DNA from: Eutreptiella sp. 'Long Island Sound 2002'
Taxonomy: Eukaryota; Euglenozoa; Euglenophyceae; Eutreptiales; Eutreptiaceae
Length of the DNA: 64,000 nucleotides
Direction of reading: 5' to 3'
NCBI GenBank assembly: GCA_964036045.1
Contig: OZ038378.1
Location: forward strand, 44,480,639-44,544,638
Shown: piece by piece, positions 46,434 through 55,666 of the stretch
Numbering within the stretch: position 1 is the first letter of the stretch
Layout of the letters: the number at the start of each line of letters is the position of its first letter
The notes under the pieces: model-generated
The model's input: the letters and a program-made list of their open reading frames with translations, nothing else
What the model was told of the DNA's origin: nothing
The model's database searches: none
Translations under genes and position numbers: made by a program

Positions 46434-48869
46434 GGGGCGCTGAACAAGGAAATGTGCCAAATTTTCCCAAGCAGGGAGACCCCGAACATTACATCAACCT
46501 CCGGCGTGGATGACGGGGCGTGTACTTCTACCAGTTCTGGATCAGGTGGCTCAGGGAGGGGGTTGAAGCAAGCCTTCACCGGGGAGGGTGGGGGAGGGGC
46601 ATCTTTGTGTATTTTTCGGGGAGAGGCGGAGATGTCCACTTTGTGTCCCGGGTGTTTGGAGCGCCAAGAGGAGTATCCTCCCCAAGAGATCATGGCTCCC
46701 GTAGTGTCCCGATACGTGACCAGGTTATTCTCTTGGAAGAGCATGTAGCTCATGGAAGTCAGGGAGTCTCGCTGAGGGAGCAGGGGGGTGTTGTGATAGT
46801 TCATGCACACGTAAAATTCGTGTTGTGTTCTAGGAATGGCTCCTAGGATACCGCACCGTCGTGCGGCTTCGCTAGTAAGGAGGGATTTCCACACGTCAAT
46901 TTGTTTGAAGTCCGGCGTGGCCTGCTTGTATGCTTTTGAAGGTACAACTTTGAAATTTTTGTCCTTCCCTAGATCGGAACCACGGATGCAAAAGACTTTG
47001 CCGAGCGTCCACAAAGGGTGTTGTAAGATGGTGGAGAGAAGCTTCTCGGCGAGGGGGGTTGGTATGGTGTAATCGAAGCGGAACATATGTTCGGAGGATG
47101 ATTGTAGAGGCTGTATGTGTTCCTCCGGAAAGAAAGCATTTTTGGAGTTGACCGAGATGCCGTCGTTTTCGAAATGGAAAAGGCGGTTGACGAGGACAAA
47201 AAAATCCCGGGCGTTGCCACGCCGCCGCCTATAATCTCCTCGTTCCCGCTTGAATTTTTCGGAAAGCTCTTTTGGAGAAGAGACGGTAAAGTTCGGGAGC
47301 AAATGCCGTGCAATTTCGAATCGTAGCGTTGTGCGCACCGCGGCCACTTGGACGGTGCCGTCTACCTTATTTCTGGCCCATTGTAGGGGAGGTGTGAGGG
47401 TGCATGATGTAGCCGTAGCAGATGTGTGCGTGGTGCCTGTGACGGGTGGAGAGGTGAAGGTGAAAATATGGGTATTGTGGAGAGTCAAGCAAGTTGAGCC
47501 GCACGGAGCCATCGGGATTAGGTGATGGGTTGTACGTGTTGGCATCCGAAAGCCGGTCTACTCCACACACCCAGGGGGCAAGGGAGATCATGCCGGGGTT
47601 CAAGGGGTTCATGTAGAGGGTCTCCGCCGAAAGGTTGTCTTCCATTCCCGGGAGAATGAAGGAGCCTTCGTACACAACACCGGAATCAAAGGCTTCTTGC
47701 AAGGCTTCGTTGATGGCATGGGCCCACTCGGTCCATGTGTTGCCGTATTTGTATTTGGAGTTGTAGTAATCTTGTGGGTGTGGAAAAATGTAGAACTTTG
47801 GCTGGTGATGAAGGACGTCTTTGAGGTACCTAAAATTGTCATGTCGAAATGTGGAGTAGGCATTGTTGCCGGAGCAATCAATGTCATGGAAAAAGGTGCA
47901 CCCGTCGCCCGCGCAAAGGTTTATTGTTGGGTGTACTTGATCATAGATCACTTGCTTGTGGTGTTTCTCTAACACGAGTTGATTTGTATCAACTCCTAAG
48001 GTTTCATGGACACGTGTTTCTCCCCATAGTGCTTGTTGATCGTGTGTGTTGATCTCACCTTTATGTTTAACCAAGAATTTCGCAAGGACACCATCCGGGG
48101 CAAGGGAAGGGTTGAAGAAAGGTTTTCCGGAATTACCATCCGTTTCATCGGGAGTAGGGTCTTCCCCGTCTTCGGCCTTTTCGTGTGTTCCTTCGGAAGA
48201 CGGAATAGCGCTTGGCGTAGATTGCTCCTCACGTGGCGTTAAGAGGGAGTTGTCGGGCTCAACCTCATTGGTTCTCCTTGCGTTGTCGTTGAGAGCGGCG
48301 TTGTTGTTCATTGCCGAATCTCCACACGGGTCCTCTTGACTTTCTTCTTGTTGTTTCGACTCTTCGGCGTCACGTGGATGGCTTCCTTCGGTGTTCTCGT
48401 GCGTGCCTTTGGGCACGGAGTCTTGCACCTTCCCGGAGTTGGTTGGCGGAGCGGGCGCTTCGGTGTTCTCGTGCGTGCCTTTGGGCACGGAGTCTTGCAT
48501 CTTCTCGGAGTTGGTTGGCGGAGCGGGCGCTTGGATTTCATGTTGTGGTTCTTGGGCTCCTTTTCCTCTGACGGTGTGAGCCGTTGTCTCGGCGAGTGGG
48601 AAGAGTTCTTTTGCGACATCTTCGGGTTGTTCATCGTCTGAAATGACATTGGATGACGTGCCTTCTTCATGTGACGGGGAAAGGTCGAGTGAAGGGTGAA
48701 ATGGGTCGTTCTCGCGTTTGGCGGGCGAAAGCGTAGGAAGAAGCCAACTTTGAGTCAGTTTGGCGTCCACTTTAGCCTGAGTTCGAGCAATGAAACTTTT
48801 CACGGACTTTAGTTGTTTGCTTTCGGTCTTGTCCTTTGCGGAACATTCCTTGAGCCCAACTTGCGACAT
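46406..48869 (-). pseudogene. AlkB-LINE ORF1 (copy 1)
   Basis: ATG at 48869 (MSQVGLKEC). The N-terminal ~270 residues are charged, Glu/Ser/Pro-rich and probably disordered, with a 24-residue tandem duplication (see repeat). The C-terminal ~550 residues look folded: ACDGCTFFHDIDCSGNNAYS-like Cys/His segment, FYIFPHPQDYYNSKYKYG, MNPLNPGMISLAPWVCGVD, later HLLPNFTVSSPKELSEKF and RTQHEFYVCMNYHN. The frame shifts once near 47390 (copy 2 reads through). It ends at 46406, overlapping the AlkB start by 28 nt. No RRM, coiled-coil trimer or CCHC knuckle is visible, unlike many LINE ORF1 proteins. Likely the RNA-binding or particle protein by position. Confidence 0.75.
48387..48530 (-). repeat. 72-bp tandem duplication in ORF1 of copy 1
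   Basis: Two units start at 48387 and 48459 (TTCGGTGTTCTCGTGCGTGC) and differ at two bases. Each encodes APAPPTNS.KVQDSVPKGT. Copy 2 has a single, slightly shortened unit near 57580-57650, so the length of this disordered segment varies between copies. Confidence 0.85.
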
Positions 48870-49144
48870 TGCCAAGAAAACGGCGTTGCGAAGCTAGGCG
48901 AAGGACGGCGCTCACGATTGCGGCTTTGCGCTAGGCAAATAAATTGACGGCAAGGTTGTTGCGCTTGCCTCGGCTCCAAATTGCGGCTTTGGGACTTTTG
49001 TTGGTAATCCACGGCTTCACGGGATCAGCCCAGAACTTGAACAGCCCAGGATTTTCGTTAATCACCGAACAGCCTGGACTGCTGGTGGATCCATCAATAA
49101 ATCTCTGAGGGTCAATTGAAAAAGAAAAGACACTCAGAAAGTGA
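48870..49144 (-). promoter_or_regulatory. AlkB-LINE 5' UTR (copy 1), presumed internal promoter
   Basis: 275 bp from the element 5' end to the ORF1 ATG, about 95% alike in copy 2 (57986-58261). LINEs need an internal promoter here, but no TATA or initiator is obvious on the minus strand. GGCTGTTCGGTGATTA and GGCTGTTCAAGTTCTGG-type repeats near 49030-49080 may be structured. Confidence 0.5.
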
Positions 49145-49160
49145 TGTGTAGCTTCTTGTT
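49145..49160. repeat. Target-site duplication, right copy
   Basis: TGTGTAGCTTCTTGTT, identical to 39699-39714; abuts the 5' end of the AlkB-LINE. Confidence 0.92.
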
Positions 49161-49624
49161 GTCATCCCCTATAGAGAAAGTGTGTGCTTGTTTGTGGGTG
49201 GGGCGGAGGTGGGGTTTCATACCATGTCTCTCCTTTGTCTTGTCTCCGTCTTCTTGTATCTTGCGACCTTGCATACGTTTGTGTTTTCGTGTGCGGTCCG
49301 TCCCTTTGGCGCCCTCCCTCGCATTCTTAACATACTTGTTCGCCATACCATTGTTTCCCCGTGGTTCGTGGCCATCCCCTATAGTGAGAGCGTGTGCGTG
49401 TTTGCGGGCGGGGCGGGATGGGGTTTCATACCATGTTTCTCCTTGCTCTTGTCTCCGTCTTCTTGTACCTTGCGGTCTTGTTTATGTGTGTGTGTGTGTG
49501 CGTGGTCCGTCCCTTTGGCGCCCTCCTTTGCATTCTTAACATACTTGTTTGCCATACCATTCTTTCCCCGTGGTGCGTGGGCATCGCCTATAGCGAGAGC
49601 GTGTGCACATTGTGTGGGTGGGGC
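49145..49624. repeat. ~209-bp tandem monomers at the 5' end of LINE-2
   Basis: CATCCCCTATAGAGAAAG at 49163, CATCCCCTATAGTGAGAG at 49373 and CATCGCCTATAGCGAGAG at 49582 mark starts 210 and 209 bp apart. Each unit has TTTCATACCATGT, CTTGTCTCCGTCTTCTTGTA, GTCCGTCCCTTTGGCGCCCT and CATTCTTAACATACTTGTT. The array ends at the G-run where the split AlkB-LINE resumes. Tandem 5' monomers that act as promoters are known for mouse L1; the same role here is inference. Confidence 0.75.
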
Positions 49625-49671
49625 GGGGGGGGGCAGGGGCATACGGACCTGGGCACCTAGTAGCGGTGGGC

Positions 49672-51420
49672 CTAGAGGGGAGGGGTAGGCGTGGTTGACG
49701 GTAGCGTGCCTTGGAGCGTGGGGGCGGGTGGTGTAGAGCGGTCTTGGCGCGCTTGGGGGGCGCCCAAACGATTGTGGTCTGATTGGTTTGTGGTGAATGA
49801 TGGCGTTTTTGTGGCGGCCGTGGGCGTGAGTGCTGAGGAGGGCGGGGAATGGCTGAGGGGGCGGGGGGGCCGTGGTGCGGATGCGCGGCTGGACGGGCGT
49901 TTGGAGTTTTTTGGCGCGCGGCGAGTGGCTTGTTGTGCTTTGGCTGACGCTGCCTTGGACGGTTTTTTTAAGGCGTGTTTGAGGAGAGGTGGGGGGTGCT
50001 GGTATACGGGGCGGGTCCGAGAGGGCATGTGGACGGAAGTACTGAACGCACTGTGCGAAACCGAGAAGGGGTTGAGAGGGTTGGAGAGGTGCGCCCAAAG
50101 TATTGGGTCCCAAGGGAGAGGATTCGAACACAGCCAGTCATGTGCTTGGTGGACAGCCTTGTCCAGGTGCTTTACGCGTTCCTCCAGGGCTAGGCCAAGC
50201 ATGGCCCTGTGCTCGGCGCAGGTGGAGCCCGGGACTGGCTGAGAGAGGCAGCACCGTAGGGATTTAGGTACCAGAGTTCTCATGAAGTCCCTGCGGTAAG
50301 CCTTTGAGGGTCCAGAGAGCCACCAGTGCAGAACAATGGGGCTGAAAAGGGGTCCCCAGGAGGAGACGTATGCCTGGACGTGCTGGTCCAAAGCTTTGCA
50401 GAAGGCCAGGCAGGATGGAGGGTCGAAAGGATGGTGCTGTCCGCACCTGGAACAGTGGTAGTCGTGAAGCATATTGCTCCACTGGTACCCGTGCACAGTG
50501 TAGCACCCGGATGCAGTTTGAAAAACGGGGACGAAAACCAGGAATCTTTATTGTACAGGCTGAAGCTGGGGCCGACCGCTATGTTGTTATGGGAATGCTG
50601 CGGCAATAGGTGGCGGAATTGCTGCACCTTAAACTCGTGGAGCACAGGCAGGTGGTGTACCGCCACTGAACCCAGTGGGGGAGGGAGGAGAAGGTTTGGG
50701 GTAAAAATCAGGCTGTGAGCTGCCCATTTAGAGAAATGGTCGCAGATTTCGTTGCCAAAGAAAATTCGCGTGACCTTCAATCCACATGATGTGGAGGGGG
50801 TTGGTGATGAGAAGTAGGGCACTGTGTACCGCGACGGTCCATGTGTCGTCTTCGAACCAGCTGGGCCTATGGACTTGGCATTTCTGGAGGGTGGACACCA
50901 CCTGTTCGTTGTCAATCAACAAGCATACTTCGTAATGGGAAACTTCCCTGTGGATCCAGCGAATGGCTGCTACCGCCCCCCAGAACTCCGAACCCAGAGA
51001 AGAGGAATGCGGTGAGGATAGGCATAGGACTCTGGTTGTACCGTCGGGTAGAAAGGCCGTGACGGCGGCCGGATGGCCGGACTCACCGGTGGAGCCATCG
51101 GAATATAGCCACACCCGCTGTAAGCCGGGGGTCGGCAGCCTGGTTAGTGCCTCCGCGGCATCATGGCATCCCCACTCGTCGAGAGACTTCTTCTCTAGGT
51201 AGTGTTGTGCCTGCAAGGCGAAGAGATGGCCGTGATGGCTGATTCCCAGTGCGTGTGCGTTGTGCCGTGGCGCTGGGGGTTCAGGGATGGTCTCTTCGGG
51301 GCGCAAGAATTCAGAGACTAGCTGGAAGTGAGAGGGGCGGGAGTAATCCATGACGGCGTGGCATGGCATGTGCATGGTTTAGGACGTGTGGGTATCCATT
51401 GAGTAGACCCCGTCGTGCGA
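49672..51420 (-). pseudogene. AlkB-LINE RNase H and C-terminal tail (copy 2)
   Basis: Three frames together give the same RNase H as copy 1: YSDGSTGES, GSEFWGAVAAIRWIH, LLIDNEQVVS, then WIEGHANF and NEICDHFSKW after a shift near 50755. Zinc cluster YHCSRCGQHHPFDPPSC at 50460-50400. The tail is Pro/Ala/Lys-rich. Frameshifts near 51400, 50755 and 50500 make this copy non-functional. Confidence 0.85.
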
Positions 51421-51459
51421 TCAGACGTTGGCCCATTTGGAGGTGGCCTCGGTCACTCT

Positions 51460-53427
51460 TCATGTGGCCTGTCCTGATGTGAACCTAACGGTTAGCTGGG
51501 TACCAGGCGTTAGATCCCGAATACCAGTGGGTCTCCACGGGCCTATGCTGTGGAAAGATATGCCTCGGGCATGGATGGAGTCAATAAAAGAGTTTTGCAC
51601 CGGGTCCGAGGCCCTCTGGTTTGAGCTGAGTAATGACTGGACGTACAGGGGGCCAACTGACTTTGGGGCAAGGCCGCAAAGGGCCCGTAATCCATAGTTC
51701 ACGGTGGCAATGTGGACGCTGTGTGGTAGGAATTTCATTCCCAACCCTCCCTTTGGGCGAGCCGCGAAACGGTCTTTCGAGAAGACTAGACGTGTGATGC
51801 TTCGAGACGCAACTCCCGCCCAGATGAGTGACTGAAGCTTTTCGAGCTGGTTGGGGGAAGGAGAGTGGGTGATTAAGCGGTAGGCGAGTGCTGGGACCAG
51901 CTGAGAGTTCGTCAGGCGGACCTTCTCACTAAGTGTAAGAGGCAAGGGAGAGAGCCCGGCAAAAAAAAACTGGATCTCCGCCTTGAGCATGTGGAACAGG
52001 CCCTTTGCTTGATGGCAAGTAAAAAGATAAACCCCTAGGTATTTATTGCATGTGTGCGGGCGACCCGTTTTTTTGTTGTACGTGAGGAGCCCCGAGCGCC
52101 TGGGTGTCAGAAGCTCTTTTTGGGGGGCTGTGCCATTGGCGTGGACTTCGGTCTTAGACACATTCATGTCCAGACCCCAGTCCCTGGCTGGCCCATCGAG
52201 GTAGTTGAGACTGTTTTGGATGTAGATGACGTCCTCACTTCTGATCAGGATGTCGTGGATGTAAGCGTGGTGGCTAGTGCGGGCATTTGCCCTGGGGGGG
52301 GGCACAGTGGCAAAAAAATGGTTGAAGAGGGAGTTGAGATAGAGAATGAAGAGTAGGGGGGAGAGGGGACATCCTTGTCGGAGGCACCTGGTTTGGAGGT
52401 ATGCGTGGGGAGTGGGGCCATTGATGACGGGGCTGTCTTGAGGGAAGGAGTATAGTTGCTTTATGAGAAAAATTGTGGAAGTAGAAAAATTTGCCCGTTC
52501 GAGGACGGTCCGGAGTGTGCCATGAGGCACTGAATTAGAGGCTTTATTGAAATCAATGAACAGCGAGTAGCTCTTCTTCGATTTTGCATAGAGGGCTTTG
52601 AGATGATACAGATGATCAGCGCATTTGTGGCCGGGAAGGCCACCGTGCTGGATTTCTGAAGGGATGTCGTGTGCAAAAGCCTGAGCGCGCAGGTGTTTGC
52701 GGGCAAAAGTGGCCAAAAGTTTGTAAATACAACTGCGAGCAACAGTGCTTTTCATCTGGACCCCCCGGACCAGACTACTGTGAAGCTTTCTCTTCGCTTT
52801 GGTTTCGTCCGAGGACCGTAACGTGTTAGGCACGGACTGAACTTCCGCAATGTGCTCGGGAAATGCCGGGGAAGAAGGAGGCGGGGGTGAGAATAATAAT
52901 TTCCTGAGCTTGCCGTAGCCCTCTTGGTCCTTGCGCTGCGGTTTCAGACGCGTGATTTTGTGGTACGCAGACCCAACCCGCATAAGGAGAGAATCAGTGG
53001 CGGCGATGCTCTCCTCCAATGGGGCCCTGGCAGGGGCGTCCTGGAGGTCCCGGCACCAGTCGGGGATAAGCAGTACGCTGTTGGAGAATTGTTGCTTTTC
53101 GTCACTAGAAAGCTTCCGAAAAATACAAGGGGGGAGTGGGGGCTGGGACAGAAGGATCGGGGATGGGCACTGGAAGACCGCGACCACTGGGTGGTGGTCA
53201 GAGATGGTGTAGTCCGTGAGGACCGACACATCCAGAAGAGGAAAGTGCGACACAAGGCGAGGGGACGCAAAGATGTAATCCAGCCTTGCTTCGCTGTCCC
53301 AGCAGTCGCTTGCATAGCGGGTATACTGCCTGAGGGAGGCGTGCTCTGACCTGAAAGTGTCCACCAGCCTACATGGGAGGTATTCCACCTCCCCCGTGAG
53401 CCAGTGCCACTCATGTAGATCGACCAA
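51460..53427 (-). pseudogene. AlkB-LINE RT (copy 2) with deletion of the fingers and an altered active site
   Basis: A 655-codon frame. Endonuclease end: EARLDYIFASP, SDHHPVVAVF. At about 52733 LVRGVQMKSTVARS joins directly to CIYKLLATFARKH. Copy 1 has about 153 residues between these points, including NYRPIALLNC, so the RT fingers are gone. The deletion is a multiple of three. Motif A (LFIDFNKASNSVP) and motif B (RQGCPLSPLLF) remain. Motif C reads HAYIHDILI, with His replacing the first Asp of IDD. The frame is otherwise uninterrupted, unlike copy 1. Confidence 0.88.
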
Positions 53428-53462
53428 GCTCTGCTGGTCAAGTTCGGGATCAAGAACGAAGT

Positions 53463-54531
53463 TTAAATCACCCCCAGGATGTGATTGGGATGATCGTTGA
53501 AATAAGAAGCAAGAACTTGCTGTATGGTGTCACGGTACGGAGCTGGGGCCCCCGTGCGCACCGGGGGGGGGTAAACTGAGAAGAGGTGCAGGGGAGTTGT
53601 TTCCGAAAGGGATATTTTGGCACTACAGATAAGGCCGTCGCTGTCTCTGGGCGTGACACAGCTGGTATATCTCGCGATGCGCGGGCCTGCAATGACCGAC
53701 ACCCCGTGTTTGTGGCCGCAGACATTTGAGAAGACTTTAGCGCGGTCATTGCCGCAGGCGTACCGCTGTTGGAGGAGAGGGGGAGACTTTAGCTGCTGAA
53801 GGAGTATAACGCCATATCCCTCGTTTAGGAGATGCAAAATTGACGCGGGCGTGTTCTGGCTCTTTGCCGTATTGGGGGACACGACACGGATGGCCGGGAC
53901 AGAGGGAAGAGAAGGGGGGGAGGGGGGGCGCAAACGTTTAGGCTTGAAGGGCTTGTACACTTGGGGGGGAGGAGGGAAGGAGGGTGTCTGAATGGAGGAA
54001 TAGCGAGCACCCAGTAGGGAGTCCGGGGTCAGAAGCGTTGGTATGTTGGCAGGGTCCTCATTCTGTATTGAGGGGTCAGGGTCGTACTGTTTCAGTGCAG
54101 AAAACCGTGAGTGAAGTGCTTGTGCGTATGCTTTGGGCGAGTGGTGTAGGGCCGTGTCACAGGCAGTGCGAAGAGAGGGGTGTATAGCCAGGTCTGTAGA
54201 GACACTTGTGTCTGGGACCAATATTCTCGGGTTGATGTGTGCTTGCTCCACAGGGAGAATCTCCGCGATGTGAGAGACGGTGGCGGTGAGGGAGGCACCG
54301 TGCATGCCCACGCGGGCGAGGACATCTTGAACCCGTCTCATGTTACTTCTCCTGCGGTGGCACTGACGAGTGGGAGGGGGGCAAAAAGAATATGGGGACG
54401 GGTAGCATTCGGTAGACTCATCAGAGCTTTCCTGAAGGGGAACCACAGGACTTTGAGGTCTGGTACACAGTGAGCACAGATCAGCCCGGTCAGGGCATAC
54501 CTGGCGGTCACAGGGGTTAAGGAATTCATGT
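53463..54531 (-). pseudogene. AlkB-LINE ORF4 N-terminus and endonuclease (copy 2)
   Basis: Open from after the conserved TAA near 54533. Cys-rich start (CDRQVCPDRADLCSLCTRPQ, then ECYPCPYSFC), endonuclease IRVVSPNTAKSQNTP and GVILLQQLKSP. The Glu of the copy 1 LLQEL is Gln here, so the endonuclease is probably dead. It reads through RYTSCVTPRDSDGLIC where copy 1 stops, then shifts at 53470-53480, losing the GGDFN motif. Confidence 0.75.
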
Positions 54532-54682
54532 TACGCACAGGGGGAGTGGTAGAGCGATGGCCTTGCCATGCCTGAGAACATGCAAAAATGGTGATGCGGG
54601 GTATTCGGGGTGTTAAAGTGAAGACCACGTCTCGTGTGCACAGAAGGGTGACGCCGAGTGTAGGTTCATTAATTCGTCTCAT
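54338..54682 (-). CDS. Small overlapping ORF of AlkB-LINE (copy 2), 114 aa
   Basis: ATG at 54682 lies 14 nt inside the end of the AlkB ORF (ATGAGACGAATTAA, where TAA ends AlkB). Same length as in copy 1. Starts MRRINEPTLGVTLLCTRDVV; has YALTGLICAHCVPD. See the copy 1 entry for interpretation. Confidence 0.4.
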   Translation of the reverse strand: MRRINEPTLGVTLLCTRDVVFTLTPRIPRITIFACSQAWQGHRSTTPPVRNMNSLTPVTARYALTGLICAHCVPDLKVLWFPFRKALMSLPNATRPHILFAPLPLVSATAGEVT

Positions 54683-55637
54683 GTTGCCCTGGGTCAGGGG
54701 GCTCTGAGGATGTCGTAGGGAGGTCCGTTTCTACACCAGTGTGACGGAAGACAAGGGACACCCTGGAGTCTCGGGGAAAGCGCCGCATCTCCACTGTGTC
54801 ATAGTCGCTAGCTGGGATTTGGTGCCTCCACTTGTCGCGGGCTTCCCCAGAAATTAGGAGGAGGCTGCGGCGCTGTAGGAAGACTTTTTGCGTTTTCTTA
54901 AAGAGGGTGGATCCGGGGAGGGGACGCGGTTCGAAAACCATTTCTGCACCTGACCCGAAGGAGCCATCCAGGACATAAGGGCCTAGCTGAGGGACGTCTA
55001 CGTGGCTCCTCAGGCCACTGCCACGCGCGTATTGAGCCACTGACCACATATTTGGGCATAAGAGAGAGGAAGGCAGGACCTGGGCGCAGGCAGAGAATGC
55101 CCGTAGCCCAATCGCTTGAATGACTTCAGGAGGGGTCGGTTCAAAAGGTTCAACTTCTTTTGATTCTGGATTGTACCTGAATCCGAAATGAAGCATTGTG
55201 CAGTGCCCCTCGGACAGCCACTGGTGATCTTCATCTGCACTGAAGGACATCACCAGGGCTTCTCCTTCTTCTGAGACAAATTCATTGGATATGAAGGCTC
55301 CTGTTATTTCCGGGATGGGGTCAAACATTTTCCCCGTTTGGAGGTGGAGCTGTGCAATCTTTTCTGTGAGCGGGAGGGGCTTGCTTGTGGACAAGTAATG
55401 GTCCCTCGCGAGACCTAGTTGTTCCGCGCTGCCGTAAGCAGTCGCCGCCTCAATGACACGTGATAGGAAATCCTGGGCTTCCGAAACTAGGGGGTTGGCG
55501 GGAGCCAAAAGGTTGTCACGCGCCGCCGTGTCGGGCCTTTCTGGGTGAAAGACGAGTTTGGACACAGTGAAGCCTTCTGCAAGGAGCACGGATTCGTGAT
55601 GAACATATTTCACTCGGTAGACTCGCACCTTAGCCAT
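54669..55637 (-). CDS. AlkB-family 2OG/Fe(II) dioxygenase encoded by the LINE (copy 2, complete), 322 aa
   Basis: ATG at 55637 (MAKVRVYRVKY), stop TAA at 54669. Residues 1-120 are unfamiliar. Then comes the AlkB layout: ISNEFVSEEGEALVMS, WLSEG...TMLHFGFRYNP, GSGLRSHVDVPQLG (HxD), MVFEPRPLPGS, KWRHQIPASDYD (distal His) and DSRVSLVFRHTGVE (Arg pair binding 2-oxoglutarate). All expected iron and cosubstrate residues are present and the frame is unbroken. Substrate unknown: DNA, the element's own RNA or a tRNA are all possible, as AlkB enzymes include DNA, mRNA and tRNA demethylases and related oxygenases. The stop overlaps the next ORF start by 14 nt. The same frame, after two stops, contains the endonuclease-RT. 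Confidence 0.9.
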   Translation of the reverse strand: MAKVRVYRVKYVHHESVLLAEGFTVSKLVFHPERPDTAARDNLLAPANPLVSEAQDFLSRVIEAATAYGSAEQLGLARDHYLSTSKPLPLTEKIAQLHLQTGKMFDPIPEITGAFISNEFVSEEGEALVMSFSADEDHQWLSEGHCTMLHFGFRYNPESKEVEPFEPTPPEVIQAIGLRAFSACAQVLPSSLLCPNMWSVAQYARGSGLRSHVDVPQLGPYVLDGSFGSGAEMVFEPRPLPGSTLFKKTQKVFLQRRSLLLISGEARDKWRHQIPASDYDTVEMRRFPRDSRVSLVFRHTGVETDLPTTSSEPPDPGQHETN

Positions 55638-55666
55638 GGGGGCGCTGAACAAGGAAATGTGGAAAT

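Larger units (their letters stand above)
39715..49144 (-). mobile_element. Full-length AlkB-LINE copy, 9430 bp
   Basis: Both ends are defined: a perfect 16-bp target duplication on each side, a poly(A) tail (poly(T) at 39716-39724) at the 3' end, and a 5' end (CACTCAGAAAGTGA on +) that agrees with the second copy at 58261. Order on the minus strand: 5' UTR about 275 bp, ORF1, AlkB dioxygenase ORF, small overlapping ORF, endonuclease-RT-RNase H ORF, short 3' UTR. It carries two nonsense codons and at least three frameshifts relative to the other copy, so it is dead but fairly young: the duplication is still exact. It sits inside a ~209-bp monomer of the giant LINE-2 5' region. Confidence 0.93.
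11296..49624 (-). mobile_element. Giant LINE-2 copy, about 27 kb net, carrying two nested insertions
   Basis: The block is flanked by G9-10CAGG (11282-11295 and 49625-49637), which is single-copy in the uninterrupted AlkB-LINE (39962-39974). It therefore behaves as an insertion with a 13-14 bp target duplication. Its minus-strand 3' end is a (CCTA)n tail at 11296-11304. Reading 5' to 3' on the minus strand it has ~209-bp monomers, GT-rich arrays (28.9-39.2 kb), ORF1, endonuclease-RT-RNase H, ORF3 and a 3' UTR. GT skew on the + strand is continuous across all of these, supporting one unit. Subtracting the AlkB-LINE with one duplication (9446 bp) and the TIR element (1794 bp) leaves about 27.1 kb, very long for a LINE. 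A rearrangement or assembly join at the poly-G tract is the main alternative. Confidence 0.55.
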
